From contig NC_090184.1 of NCBI RefSeq assembly GCF_024679245.1, positions 2,366,547-2,430,546 on the forward strand: a DNA stretch of 64,000 nt. Reading direction: 5' to 3'. A program made the translations under genes and the position numbers. The notes beneath the pieces were generated by a model that worked only from the letters and a program-made list of their open reading frames with translations, searched no databases and was not told the origin of the DNA. Source of the DNA: Pseudorasbora parva (lineage: Eukaryota; Chordata; Actinopteri; Cypriniformes; Gobionidae). Below are positions 1 through 11,071 of this stretch, one piece after another (position 1 is the first letter of the stretch; each line of letters opens with the position of its first letter).

Positions 1-53
1 CTTTATCAGCATCTCACAGGTGAACAGCGATAAAAGCACCTTATTCGCCACAT
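1..53 (-). CDS. cacna1d: Cav1.3 exon 13, partial: start of IIS2
   Basis: The first 53 bases read on the minus strand follow acceptor GTCTGCAG and give VANKVLLSLFTCEMLIK, joined to an aspartate codon shared with exon 12. This is the IIS1-IIS2 region, where mammalian Cav1.3 reads IANKVLLALFTCEMLVK. The exon is cut by the window edge. Confidence 0.93.
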
Positions 54-313
54 CTGCAGACAAACAGCACAAACATCCGTCATTTCTGTTTTGACAAAGG
101 TGTGTAAAGCAGCAGTGCTCTGATATGATAAATGGAAATCCATGTTACACTTACACCCAATGCTGACACATTTTTCAAGATAAGTAGATAAACCTTAATT
201 ACACTATCATGAAAACAAATATGTCGCATTTATTTATTTCACATTTAAGAGCACAGTATCATATTTTATGTTTTATTTGTTAATATTCAAAGGGTATGTC
301 TAAATACTCAATT

Positions 314-405
314 CACACACAGAACCACACCCTCACACACACCCTCTCTCTCACACAGACACACACATCCACACACACACACCCACACACACACACCCAC
401 ACACA

Positions 406-455
<50 letters not shown>
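314..455. repeat. Compound (CA)n/(TC)n microsatellite, intron 12
   Basis: Imperfect CA repeats surround a pure (TC)n run at about 407-441. Confidence 0.95.
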
Positions 456-458
<3 letters not shown>

Positions 459-570
459 TTCTATCACTGCGTCTGATTTAAAGAGCGCTGGATCTAACGA
501 CAGCTTTAACTCAGCAAATGTCCCCGGTATAAGCGGGTTTGAGTGAGTGTGTGTGCTGTGTGTTTCTCAC

Positions 571-728
571 CCTGGACCTCTGTGAGCCAGCCGGGCTGGT
601 TGTAATGCTCGGATGATATCGTGAGTGTATTTAGGAACACCAGCAGAATCACCAGCCAATAGAAGACGGTGGATTTGACCACAACTCGACACTTCCTGCG
701 ACAAAACCTGTTCCAGCAACGCCAGCGG
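571..728 (-). CDS. cacna1d: Cav1.3 exon 12: end of I-II linker and IIS1
   Basis: This 158-nt exon runs from acceptor CTCTGCAG to donor GTGAGA. It encodes [20 protein letters not shown], then [20 protein letters not shown] and [12 protein letters not shown]. It contains the basic run before domain II and helix IIS1. RFCRRKCR resembles Cav1.2, while [11 protein letters not shown] is the Cav1.3 form. The exon begins in phase 2, matching either exon 10 or the micro-exon. Confidence 0.96.
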
Positions 729-867
729 CTGCAGAGACAGGACGGGAGTGGACAGCAATGTGAGGGACACATCAAGCTTTCCTTCAATGAAATGCAAAGC
801 CCGTTTCAAACACAACATACACGGCAAACATCAAAGTGCCTCGGCAGATTCACAGACACACGTAAAG

Positions 868-868
<1 letters not shown>

Positions 869-906
<38 letters not shown>
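869..906. repeat. (AC)n microsatellite, intron 11
   Basis: Nineteen AC units lie between exon 12 and the micro-exon. Confidence 0.95.
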
Positions 907-908
<2 letters not shown>

Positions 909-997
909 ACATGCAATGATGAGGTGAAATGACGACAGCAAACACACATGCAAGACGCGAGCTGAATTCAGCCGTGAACACACACTGAGCTACTGAC

Positions 998-1024
998 CTG
1001 AACTTCGACTTTGACAATTTCTGA
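998..1024 (-). CDS. cacna1d: Cav1.3 exon 11: 27-nt linker micro-exon
   Basis: A 27-nt exon lies between a strong acceptor (a T-rich tract ending CTTTTTCAG) and donor GTCAGT. With its neighbours it reads C-QKLSKSKF-S, so the joint becomes [21 protein letters not shown]. Mammalian Cav1.3 has LCQAISKSKLSRRWRRW at this place, and the mammalian exon 11 is alternatively spliced. Both ends are phase 2, so skipping keeps the frame and gives GRVC-RWRCW. It is too short for any gene finder that relies on reading-frame length. I found it by matching the expected SKSK motif and checking both splice sites. Confidence 0.85.
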
Positions 1025-1130
1025 CTGAAAAAGTGAAAAAAATGGCATCACTTCGTGCCACACTACAAGCTGACGAAAAACTTCCAGCAAGAGACAACTG
1101 CTTAACATTTCATTAAAGATACAAGAGCTG

Positions 1131-1590
1131 CACTGCAAAAAAATGCTCTTCTTACTTTAGTAATTCCGTCTTGTTTCCAGTCTAAATATCTAACAATTCT
1201 TAAATCAAGATGCATTTACTAGAAAAGTAAAATGACATATTTTTCCTCGTTCGGTTAAAAATAAAATAAAAATGAAGTGAGTTTTTGCTTAAAACAGGCA
1301 AAATGATCTGCCAATGGGGTGAGAAAAATAATCTTATTTCTGATTGAAATCTTGTTTCTTATTTCCGTCTCAAACAGAAATAAGATTATTTTTCTCACCC
1401 CATTGGCAGACCATTTAGTTTGTTTTAAGCAAAAACTCACTTCATTTTAATATTTTTCCCCAGAAAACAAGAATAAAAATTCTTATGTCATTTTACTGAT
1501 CTACTAAATGCATCTTGATTTAAGAATATTTCGATATTTGGACTGGAAACAAGATAAAAATATTAGATAAGAAGAGCATTTTTTGCCGTA
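1131..1590. mobile_element. Palindromic MITE, family 1, copy 1
   Basis: About 460 bp of intron 10 begin CACTGCAAAAAAATGCTCTT and end with the inverted AAGAGCATTTTTTGC. The two halves are near-perfect inverted repeats meeting around position 1350, with the shared motif CTGCCAATGGGGTGAGAAAA in one arm and its complement in the other. Five more copies lie in this window. Confidence 0.85.
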
Positions 1591-1670
1591 TTGGAGTGTG
1601 TGCACTGCAGATACAGAAGAGCGTGAAAAGCCTTGAGCTGCAGGATCAGATATAAAGCTGCATCGCTCAC

Positions 1671-1752
1671 CAGACGCGTCCACAGCAGAAGATTTTCTCA
1701 CTCTCTTCTGGGTTCTCCGTGTTCACAGATTCGGTCTCACTCGGGATACTTG
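1671..1752 (-). CDS. cacna1d: Cav1.3 exon 10: I-II linker
   Basis: This 82-nt exon starts after TCTCTGCAG and ends at donor GTGAGC. In frame it reads SIPSETESVNTENPEESEKI then FCCGRV and two bases. SETESVNTEN is the conserved linker motif of Cav1.2 and Cav1.3, and FCCGRVC matches the CCGSLC part of mammalian Cav1.3. It enters in phase 1 and leaves in phase 2. The open frame seen across this site reads into the intron and is not the exon. Confidence 0.93.
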
Positions 1753-1981
1753 CTGCAGAGACACAGGACACGCATACGTGAGTACACTACTGTAATGCAG
1801 AGGGAGCTACAAGACATCTAACACTGGAATATAAAAAAAATTCAATTTACATACATCAATCAGACATAAGTGAAGTGAATAACACTGATGATCTCTTCAT
1901 CACGGCTCCTGTTAGTGGGTGGGATATATTAGGCAGCAAGTGAACATTTTGTCCTCAGAGTTGATGTGTGTGAAGCAGGAG

Positions 1982-2058
1982 AAATGGGCAAGCGTAAGGA
2001 TTTGAGCGAGTTTGGCCAGATTGTGACGGCTAGACGACTGGGTCAGAGCATCTCCATC
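1982..2058 (+). pseudogene. Tc1-like transposase N-terminal remnant
   Basis: The stretch reads MGKRKDLSEF then GQIVTARRLGQSIS, matching from memory the opening of a common fish Tc1/mariner-like transposase, with a short internal deletion. Homology stops where the palindromic-end element at 2061 begins. Confidence 0.5.
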
Positions 2059-2060
2059 TG

Positions 2061-2389
2061 CTTGGGGTTACTTGACTGTAACCCTGTTCCCTGATAAAGC
2101 GGAACGAGATGCTGCATCGCTAGGCCGTGCTGATGATGCTCCGGGACTGGTCTTAAAACAAAAGAGACCTGATGGCTACAGCTGGAGCTCATCTATTTAT
2201 AGCCTCGTGTAGCCGGTGCGCTGATGACGACACCGACTGAGGCTATGATACCTCCAGGTCAATTTCATTGACTTGTTTAAACACACTTTTCACAGCCGGT
2301 CGTGATAAGACCCTTCCCATTTGCATAAGCTTACGCAGCATTGAGTGTAGCTTTATCAGGGAACAGGGTTACAGTCAAGTAACCCCAAG
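2061..2389. mobile_element. 329-bp element with perfect 39-bp inverted ends
   Basis: CTTGGGGTTACTTGACTGTA continues to GATAAAG at 2099, and bases 2351-2389 are its exact reverse complement over 39 bases. Perfect ends suggest recent activity or a recently homogenised copy. A related half-copy occurs at 12939-13040 (GACTGTAACCATGGTTCCCT). No coding content was seen. Confidence 0.85.
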
Positions 2390-3305
2390 CGGTTTGTAGT
2401 GCAAATAGTTTTACTGTCCTTTATTCTTCTAGTTATTTACCTATAGCAGTGAATCACAGAAAATAACTTACTGTATGCGTTGCAAAATAAACTCGATAGG
2501 TTATAAATGCTGAAAATGGTTGATTCTCATAAAACATGATAAACATATGAAGCATTAGCTTACCAGACTGTTACTAACAAATACAGTTAAACAGCAAACA
2601 TGTGCTTACAGGGTTATTTGTGCTTTGTCTCTTGCCATTGTATTCAATGTATTGTTGTTTTCATTGAATATGCTGTTATGATACATCAAACACACGCACA
2701 CACACACATTTACCATGAGTCTCAGTGGACTGACTGAACCAGCCCGTGTTTCCCGCGCTCTTTCCGTGGGTGAGATCGCTCAGCTTCACCCCTTCAGGTT
2801 ACATGCATTCAAACAGAGAGCAGCTATGAGCATCTACTGCACAAAATCACAGCAGCACTACAGTACTACAGCACTAGAGACAAGGTGCTTCTGCAGCTCG
2901 GACTCAATGTGAAGCATAATGAAGCAAAGACTAAAGAGAAAACACTCACTACACAGCATACATTCACTAATGCATATGCATATATTATTTAATTACATTT
3001 ATCTGTCATGGAGTAGTTTTTTGATCCATCAGTTAATTCATTCATTTGAGCTTTTTTTAGATTTGCCAAGCATATTTAGATTTGTGCATTTGCTCTTAAA
3101 GTGACAGCAGTCTAATAAACCTGCTGCTTTCTGTCATTAATGTTAATCAATCAAAAGAAAAAGAGAAATCACTCTGTTCTTGACTGAATAACTTTATTAG
3201 CTTTAGGGGTTAATCTATACGCTGCAAAACATGCTTTTCTTGCTTAGTATTTTTGTCTTGTTTCTAGTCAAAATATCTAAAATATTTCTTACATTAAGAA
3301 ACATT

Positions 3306-4963
3306 GGTAACATTTTATAACAACTACACACTATGAAGCATTAATTAAGCCTCTGTTAAGCATTAGTAAATAGTTAATTAATCATTTATAAAGCATTAGT
3401 AGACAATAGTAAGCAGTTTATAAATATGGTTATAAATGCTTTGTTCTTGATTTATAAGCATATTTATAATGTGTTTAATAATTGTATTTTCATACTTTTT
3501 TAATGATCAATTTATCATTTATAAATTCAGTGTTACATTATTTACAAACCAGTTATTTAGGAGTTGTTGGTTGTTCATCATTTAGAAAGAGCTAGTAAAT
3601 GATTAATAAACTATTTAAATGTACATTTATACATCTTATTTTTTAGACATTTAGTAATGGTTACTAAGTGTGTTAATAAAGGCTTTATTATCATGTATTC
3701 CTATTGTAGTTCATGATTAGTTCAGGTAGTTATAAAACATTTAGTAATTGTCAGTAAACTATTTCTGTGAGCTCATCTAAAGTGAGGACTTTAGAAAAAG
3801 TATGGGAAGAAGAAAATGGAAACAAAGACTCGCCAGAGAGGTAAGCATGCTATTTTCACCCTTTCCACTCACTCAGTTTTTAGTTTGCACGGATTACAAT
3901 TGTACAATTGCTGCATGATGTCAAATTATGCTTGTGCCATAAAAATGATTGGGGATTTAACCTGGTAGACCATCCATATCAGCTTCACTTTTTAAATGTT
4001 TTGTTAAAGACTTACAAAATGAGAAGGGCAACTTAATAAGCTGTATTTATTGAATTAAATTAGGGATGTTAACCGATGACTGTTTAACCGATGGTTGACC
4101 GTATCAATGTTAACCGATCAAAGTTGTCGGTTAAAAAAAGAAGAAGTGATATCTCTAAATTAGGCCATTATAGACAGTGGACTAAACACTACTACAGTTA
4201 GCCGTCTCATTCCAAAATCTGTTTGTGTGAAGTGAACAAATCAGCAATGTTTACATTTTGACAAAACAAAGATTTTTATTTTCTATGTCATTGCATTGTC
4301 ATTTTTTTTTTTCATTTTATATCAAGTGTACAGTTGCACATGTGTGTTTTGTTACACATTTTTGCATTTGAAATAAATGTCCATGCTCTGTAACACTGTT
4401 GTGTGTTTATTTCCTTTTTCTGTTTAGAAGAGAACTGAGCCTTTATATCTCCTTTGTAAATGCTTTATAAGGTATAAATAGTCCTCACTTTAGATGAGCT
4501 CACAGAAATAGTTTACTGACAACTACTAAATGTTTTATAACTGCCTGAACTAATCATGAACTACAATAGGAATACATGATAAAGCCTTTATTAACACACT
4601 TAGTAACCATTACTAAATGTCTAAAAAATAAGATGTATAAATGTACATTTAAATAGTTTATTAATCATTTACTAGCTCTTTCTAAATGATGTTATGAGCC
4701 ACCAACAACTCCTAAACTAGTTTTTAAATAACGTAACACTGAATTTATACATGATAAATTGATCATTAATAAAGTATGAAAATACAATTATTAAACACAT
4801 TATAAATATGCTTATAAATCAAGAACAAAGCATTTATAACTGTATTTACAAACTGCTTACTAATGTCTACTAATGCTTTATAAATGATTAATTGACTATT
4901 TACTAATGCTTAACAGAGGCTTAATTAATGCTTCATACCGTGTAGTTATTATAAAGTGTTACC
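3306..4963. mobile_element. 1.66-kb foldback element with arms of about 490 bp
   Basis: The element starts GGTAACATTTTATAA and ends with its inverse TTATAAAGTGTTACC. The outer arms (about 3306-3800 and 4470-4963) are inverted copies rich in TTTATAAATGC-type motifs. The core of about 670 bp is not repeated. Possible 8-bp flanks GAAACATT and GAAACGGT match only in part. It sits inside MITE copy 2. Confidence 0.75.
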
Positions 4964-5097
4964 GAAACGGTAACTAGACAAGTAATAAATTATTGTCTTG
5001 TTTTAGGGAAAAAATAACTCAAGAGAGTTTTTGCTTAAAATGAGTTAGTAGTTAGTTAGTAGTACTTTATTGTTCAGCCTAAGCTGAAAATTGATCT

Positions 5098-5583
5098 TTG
5101 GTCTCGCCACACAATCACAGAACAATTTACAGTACACAACATGTGTCGTTCAGGATCGAGTACAAGATCTCTCTCCTTACCCACCAGTGCATCCATGGTG
5201 ATGCTCCCTCCTATCTCAAGGAACTCCTCACCACACAAACAGCCACTCGTAACCTCCGCTCTGTTTCGCTGTATCGCCTCAAAACTCCCACAGCCAATCT
5301 CCGTACTATGGGGGATCGGGCCTTCTGCTCTTCAGCCCCCAGTCTGTGGAATGCTCTCCCTGACCACCTGCGTACTCCACAGACTATAGATACTTTTAAG
5401 CGTGGTCTTAAAACCCACCTTTTTAGCAGAGCTTTTAATTGACTTTTAATTGACTTGCTACTTGTTTAATTTATTTTATTTTATTTTTCGGTTTTATTTA
5501 TTTATTGTTGTTGATTGTTTTGTTTTGTTTTGTTTTGTTAGCACTTTGAGATTTTGTTTAATATAAAGTGCATTATAAATAAA

Positions 5584-5618
<35 letters not shown>
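5098..5618 (+). pseudogene. LINE 3' end fragment (L2/CR1-like)
   Basis: An open stretch to about 5442 encodes the last ~110 residues of a non-LTR retrotransposon polyprotein. Hallmarks are ISLLTHQCIHGDAPSYLKEL, TMGDRAFCSSAPSLWNALPD and TFKRGLKTHLFSRAF, the C-terminal region shared by fish L2-type LINEs. It is followed by an AT-rich 3' tail with an AATAAA signal and ends in an (ATT)n run, typical of L2/CR1 ends. The endonuclease and the catalytic reverse transcriptase core are missing (5' truncation). Confidence 0.75.
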
Positions 5619-5619
<1 letters not shown>

Positions 5620-5686
5620 AACATCCAATAAATACATCTAACAATACAATACATCTACAATGACAAAATTAAAATATTCACATTTC

Positions 5687-6570
5687 TTACCTCTTATTCA
5701 AAAGACTTATTGCGTTTGGTACGAAAGTTTGTTTATATATCGCTCTAATTGCTTTTGGCACTCTATAGCGACGACGTGATGGTAGTAATTCAAAAACATG
5801 ATTCAAGGGGTGTGTTTTGTCTCTTGTTATAATCAAAGCTTTTCTCTGAACAGCAGTTTGGTATAACTGAGCGACAGATTTTTGCTTTAATCCTATAATT
5901 TTTCCTGCTACTCTTATAACTCTGTCTAATTTAACTTTATTTACCAGAGTAACTCGTCCGAACCACACTGTAATGTTATACCCTAAAACACTCTCAGTTA
6001 GACCTGTATAAACTCTTTGCAGCACAGCTGTACTCACACAAAAATCTTTCAATTTCCTTAGCAAGAATAACCTTTGATTTGCTTTCTTACAAATAAGAGC
6101 CACATTATCAGAGAAGTTCATTTTACAATCAATCATGATTCCTAAATATTTAAAAGTCTTCACAATTTCAACAGTTTGATCACATAGCAGTATTTCTGTT
6201 AAAGGCTCCGGATGATTTAAAATCATGTTCCTCGTACTCAAAATGTACACAGTCTTTCCATAAAAGTGCCACAAGTGCCATATCATCTGCGTATTTATAT
6301 AATTTATAATTCTCATGCTGCACTCTTATACCATTTGTATAGACCGAAAATAAAAGAGGTGACAGGACGCATCCTTGGGGTGCCCCCGTGTTTAAAAATA
6401 TAATATCTGATTCGAACCCTCGAGCACAAACTCGCTGTGGTCGATTTGTTAAAAAATTCTTTATCCAATGAACTATTCCTCCATTTACACCTAGGATCAA
6501 GAGACGTTCCAATAGCAAATGTATCTGCATGGTATTAAAGGCAGACGTGTAATCAATAAAAAGAACACGC
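5687..6570 (-). pseudogene. Non-LTR reverse transcriptase fragment, frameshifted
   Basis: On the minus strand an upstream part shows the reverse transcriptase motifs VLFIDYTSAFNTMQIHLL (motif A), TGAPQGCVLSPLLFSVYTNG (motif B) and YKYADDMALV (YADD catalytic site). The downstream part, KTFKYLGIMIDCKMNFS to the stop near 5687, continues the thumb and C-terminus. The two parts lie in different frames and overlap at about 6180-6316, so a frameshift has broken the gene. The 5' region with the endonuclease is absent. The clade is probably L2/CR1/Rex-like. Confidence 0.8.
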
Positions 6571-7335
6571 ACGTAAGCCTTACGTGCCAATGTATAATCT
6601 GCCAATGGGGGGAGAGAAATAATCTTGTTTTCTGTTTGAATTAAGATTATTTTTCTCACCCCATTGGCAGATTATTTATCTTATTTTAAGCAAAAACTCT
6701 CATCATTTTGAGTTATTTTCCCCAAAACAAGACAATTACTTTCAAAATTCAAAACAAGAATTTTTAGATGTTTGGACTAGAAACAAGACAAAAATACTAA
6801 GCAAGAAAAGCATTTTTTGCAGTGTAGTCTTATTTTAGCAATTTATTTAAAAAAAAAAAAAAATTACACAGCTTTTCTCTAAATATTTCCAGCCCCATTG
6901 GTTTGAAAACCCCTGCTAAAATACATTATTTGGCTATTCATATGCTTTCTAAATAAAAACAACAAAGATCGACTGCTAGAATGAACACACACATGCAGGA
7001 TCTGTGAGTCCTTGGTGTGCCTTCATTTTGTACGCAGCTAATTTGTGATAAAATTTAAGTTACAGCAAGCTTAAAATTCATTACTGCATCCCACAATCCA
7101 CTTACTGACTCATGCTGCATTTAGACTGAACTAAACTAGCATTGTTCACACAAAACATGATTGCTTTCAATGGGTGGATGCACAAACTGACGCTTAAACC
7201 TTAAATCTGACTAACATGGAAATGTTGTCAAGAATGATCTGTGGATGGAACTGATGCAAATAAAGTGTGTGTTTCAACAGACCTTCAGACAGATGAAGAG
7301 GGATATGAAAAATATGAGTCTTGGTTTTCACGTAC

Positions 7336-7505
7336 GGTTGCGTTTGCTCTCCTGATCTCCTTCTTCATCATTATCAGGGTCGATGTCCTCAGCTTGTGTG
7401 ATCCAATCCAGATATCCCTTCAAATCCTCTTCAAGCTGCTGCTTCTCACGCAGTTTCTGGAAATCTCCACGAGCCTTGGCCTTCTCGCGCTCCTTCGAGA
7501 ACTCT
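7336..7505 (-). CDS. cacna1d: Cav1.3 exon 9: beta-subunit interaction domain
   Basis: This 170-nt exon lies between acceptor CCCATAG and donor GTACGT. It encodes [20 protein letters not shown] then [38 protein letters not shown] is the alpha interaction domain in the I-II loop, the binding site for the cytosolic Cav beta subunit; the conserved Gln, Gln, Glu, Leu, Gly-Tyr, Trp-Ile and Glu are all present. The acidic tail [16 protein letters not shown] is a little longer than the mammalian one and follows the CACNA1D pattern ending in KRN. Intron 8 is only 101 nt long. Confidence 0.97.
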
Positions 7506-7606
7506 CTATGGGACACACACAGACAATTTCACACACACGCCATACTGGACATCAAAATGGGACGTAAAGAAACTGAATGTGGAAAGCATTTCATACAATA
7601 ACTCAC

Positions 7607-7710
7607 CCACTGAGAACTCCCAGTACCAGATTGAGGACAAAGAAGGAGCCGAAAATGACCAGACTGACAAAATAAACCCAAGGCAACTCTAAACCCATGG
7701 CATCATTCAT
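7607..7710 (-). CDS. cacna1d: Cav1.3 exon 8 (8a-like): segment IS6
   Basis: This 104-nt exon starts after GTTTCAG and ends at donor GTGAGT. It encodes [20 protein letters not shown] then [14 protein letters not shown] plus two bases of a glycine. It forms the inner pore-lining helix IS6. The MNDAMG start and ELPWVYF correspond to the 8a-type member of the mutually exclusive exon 8 pair known in mammalian Cav1.2 and Cav1.3. The glycine split across the exon 8/9 border is the residue mutated in human Timothy-type channelopathies. I found no second exon 8 copy between here and exon 7, where a hAT-like element and MITEs fill the intron. Confidence 0.96.
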
Positions 7711-7843
7711 CTGAAACACACAACATCTCTCACATTAACTCAATCCACCCTAATCTACAGAACTATGACAACAAAACTGCTTGATTTTGTCTGATTTACC
7801 AAATATCACATAAAATCTAATTCTGTCTCAGATGCTACTCATA

Positions 7844-8289
7844 CACTGCAAAAAATGCTCTTCTTACTCAGTCATTTTGTCTTGTTTCTAGTCTAAATAT
7901 CTAACAATTCTTAAACCAAGATGCATTTACTAGATAAGTAAAACGACATAAGATATTTGTTCTTGTTTTGTTGAAAATAAAATCTAAATGAAGAGAGTTT
8001 TTGCTTAAAAAAGGCAAAATGATCTGCCAATGGGCTGAGAAAAATAATCTTGTTTCTGATTAAAATTTTGTTTTTTGTTTCCGTCCCAAACAGAAATAAG
8101 ATTATTTTTCTCACCCCATTGGCTAAGTTTGCTTGTTTTAAGCAAAAACTTAATTTCGATATTTTACCCCAGAAAACAAGTAAAAATATCTTATTTTATT
8201 TTACTGATCTAGTAAATGGATCTTGATTTAAGAATATAATTGGAAACAAGACAAAAATACTAAATAAGAAGAGCATTTTTTTTGTAATG
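7844..8289. mobile_element. Palindromic MITE, family 1, copy 3
   Basis: A 446-bp inverted-repeat element in intron 7 starts CACTGCAAAAAATGCTCTTC, ends TTTGTAATG and has TA on both sides. Its arms pair over almost their whole length. Confidence 0.85.
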
Positions 8290-8551
8290 TATGCACAGTA
8301 ATATAAAAATTATAACATAAATTAAGACAAAAACTGAATATTGCGGAATCAATTGTAAAAAATAGTTTAAAAAATAGTTTAAAAAAACGATATTATTATT
8401 TATCTAGATAGCCTGCTGGCGATTCTGGAATTTCGGTAAAATACTGGCTTTACAATACACCTCAAATGAGCATTTATGAATATTTAGATATGTACAAGTG
8501 CATTACTTTATGCTGCCTTCATGTGTTATCTCAATGAAATCAAGTTTCCTA

Positions 8552-9307
8552 CACTCAAAAATATGTTGGATTTACTTAATTTTTTATGTCAACAGGTTCC
8601 ACGTAACTGGTTTATGTTGAATTTAATTAACATTGTTTATTTCAGTAAGGTTAATTCAATGCCATTTAGTCCAAAACTCTTAAATTCAATTATTCTAAAA
8701 TGAATATCAAACAAAAACCATAAGAAGTAATCCAGTTTAATTACAAAATTACAAATGTTATCTAACAAGAGTTTTTTTAAAGTTGTTTTTTTTATCTTAA
8801 TGGCTAGCCAGACGATGGTTTTGTTACATCCATGGAATGCCCAAAGTAGCTTTTTTTTAATTATTAAATCAACTTTAATTGTTATTAGCAGGTCCTCACC
8901 CCAAGCTCATGCTCTACACTTCACCACAATGATCAACCTCTAAAATCACTAACATAACACACACTTTTAAATAACAACATAACAGAACATTAAACATTAA
9001 AAAGTCTCTATTTTCTCATCTTGTTAAAAATGCATAAAATGGCACTTTATTTAAACATTTCCTATCCAAGTTCAGCCCCTTTGCAAAGCATGATGGGAAG
9101 TGAAAGTCCTGTATGATTGGGTAACCTGATTGAAACATGTTATTTGAAAATAAAAACATCAAGTTATGTCAAAGAGTACCGGTTTTAAGTCCATTTAACA
9201 TAAGCAATTACATTTGAACCAGAAACCTGCTTTAATGGTGTTAAATCGAGATGAATTGCTTAAATAAAGTAAACAGCATCAACAGCAATCATTTTTTTTT
9301 TTGAGTG
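8552..9307. mobile_element. Probable nonautonomous DNA element with CACTCAAAAA ends
   Basis: The left end CACTCAAAAATATGTTGGAT and the right end TTTTTTTTTTGAGTG are short inverted repeats bordering about 750 bp of AT-rich sequence in intron 7. Target duplication is unclear. Confidence 0.45.
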
Positions 9308-9607
9308 AATTGGACATGAACGCCCTCTCAAGTCATTTTTACCACTGGGAAGCTCAGGGATAATTTTGATAAAAGTTCCTGAGATGGTGGGTCATAAACT
9401 TTAAACATGGCGGACGGGAGAGCGATTGCTGCAACTGGTATTCTTTATTACTTTTTCCAAAACAGCTACATCGCCTTGTCCTGTCGTTAAAGTAGTGCAT
9501 ATTTACATTTTAGAATAATCATTTGAAGCATATTGTATATTTTATACACAGCGAAAATAGTCTGTATTTGACCAACATTCCAGGATTGTCAGCAAGCTGA
9601 CAAGGTA

Positions 9608-10033
9608 CACTGCAAAAAACGCTCTTTCTTACTCAGTATTTTTGTCTTGTTTCTAGTCCAAACATCTAAAAATTCTTAAAACAAGAAGTATTTACTAGAC
9701 AAGCAAAAGAAATTGTCTTGTTTTTGGTTAAAAAAAATAACTCAAAATGAAGAGAGTTTGTGCTTAAAATAAGATAAATAATCTGCCAATGGGGTGAGAA
9801 AAATAATCTTAATTCAAACAGAAAACAAGATTATTTCTCTCACCCCATTGGCAGATTATTTATCTTATTTTAAGCACAAACTCTCTTCATTTTGATTTGA
9901 TTTTCAACAAAGCGTGAAAAATATCTTCTGTCATTTTACTCATCTAGTAAATGCATCTTGATTTAAGAATTTTTCGATATTTAGACTAGAAACAAGACAA
10001 AATTACTGAGTAAGAAGAGCAGTTTTTGCAGTG
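9608..10033. mobile_element. Palindromic MITE, family 1, copy 4
   Basis: A 426-bp inverted-repeat element in intron 7, starting CACTGCAAAAAACGCTC and ending GCAGTTTTTGCAGTG. It has the family core ATAATCTGCCAATGGGGTGA with its complement at about 9839-9857. Confidence 0.85.
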
Positions 10034-10308
10034 TGGACCCTATGGGAATTATATTGTATTAGGTTACCTGTACTTTTACTTAAGTACTTGATTTGATTTC
10101 TTTCTCCACCACTAAAAAAAACAAAGGCTGACGTTTTCCTCTGGTCTCAGTTTTTCCTGTCTTCTGACTTTGTCCCTTCAGTCTTAGAGGGTCAATCTCA
10201 TTAGCATCTATTGAGCTCTCTGTGTGTCATGGAAAAGCTCTTAGAGCGGAAGTGGACACTACTTGTAAGAAAGAGTAACGTTAGTGACAGAAAGTGAAGT
10301 CTCACCCA

Positions 10309-11066
10309 CAGTGCCGTTTCTAGGCATAGGCAAACTAGGCGGTCGCCTAGGGCGCCAACAGCTGGGGGGCGCCAGTGAGCCCCCGCCCCAACAAGACTTT
10401 TAAGTTATTTCATATATATTTTATTATTAATATTTCATACTTTTGCTATTTCGAGGCATTAGTTGCGATTATTGGAGTGAAGTCGCCATGGTGATAGTGG
10501 CTTCGTCATCCGTGCTTTAGTTTCATCATCATGAAAAGGTCAAAGCCATCAGTATCGTAAAAAGAAAAAAGAGGAAATATAAAAAAGAAAGCGAAATATA
10601 CAGGTATGTTAGCCTACTTATTGGTTACTTGTTCTCTACGAAGCTGGTCGCTCTATCATAACGTTGAGCAAAACATTACACTGAATATTAGTACTGGACA
10701 GACCACACGCCATGCTCATTTCAGGTGCAGAACATTATAGCATAGTTCATTTGAATAAAAAAAAAAACATTACATCAGAGATAGCTGTTTAGTGTAAATT
10801 GATCAAGTAATACTGTCATAACCATGGGCGTCACTAGGCCCTTTTTTATGAACTTATGCCTCAGCTAAAAAAATATGTGATTAACCTTTAAAACATATGA
10901 AACTGGCGCGAGGCTTTGGCTACGGCTTCATCCCGTCTTTTAGTCTTTGTGTCACTGTGTTCTTCAATCCGCAGCGGCGCCGCGTGACATGGTTTTCAAG
11001 CTATTGTTATCTAATTTTATGATATGAATCTTGCCTAGGGTGCCAGAAAGGTTAGAAACGGCCCTG
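10309..11066. mobile_element. hAT-like nonautonomous element at the exon 7 donor
   Basis: A 758-bp element has terminal inverted repeats CAGTGCCGTTTCTA (left) and CAGGGCCGTTTCTA (right, reverse complement), 13 of 14 identical. It is flanked by the perfect 8-bp target duplication CTCACCCA at 10301-10308 and 11067-11074. Eight-base duplications and CAG-starting ends are typical of the hAT superfamily. It has no transposase frame. The duplicated site is the channel exon 7 splice donor (TGGGTGAG on the minus strand). Confidence 0.9.
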
Positions 11067-11071
11067 CTCAC

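Larger units (their letters stand above)
3220..6824. mobile_element. Palindromic MITE, family 1, copy 2, split by nested insertions
   Basis: The left arm (3220-3302 and about 4972-5040) and the inner and right arm (about 6596-6824) belong to one family 1 MITE with TA target duplications at 3218-3219 and 6825-6826. It is opened by a 1.66-kb foldback element at 3306-4963 and by LINE fragments at about 5041-6595. The order of insertion is therefore MITE first, the others later. Confidence 0.75.
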
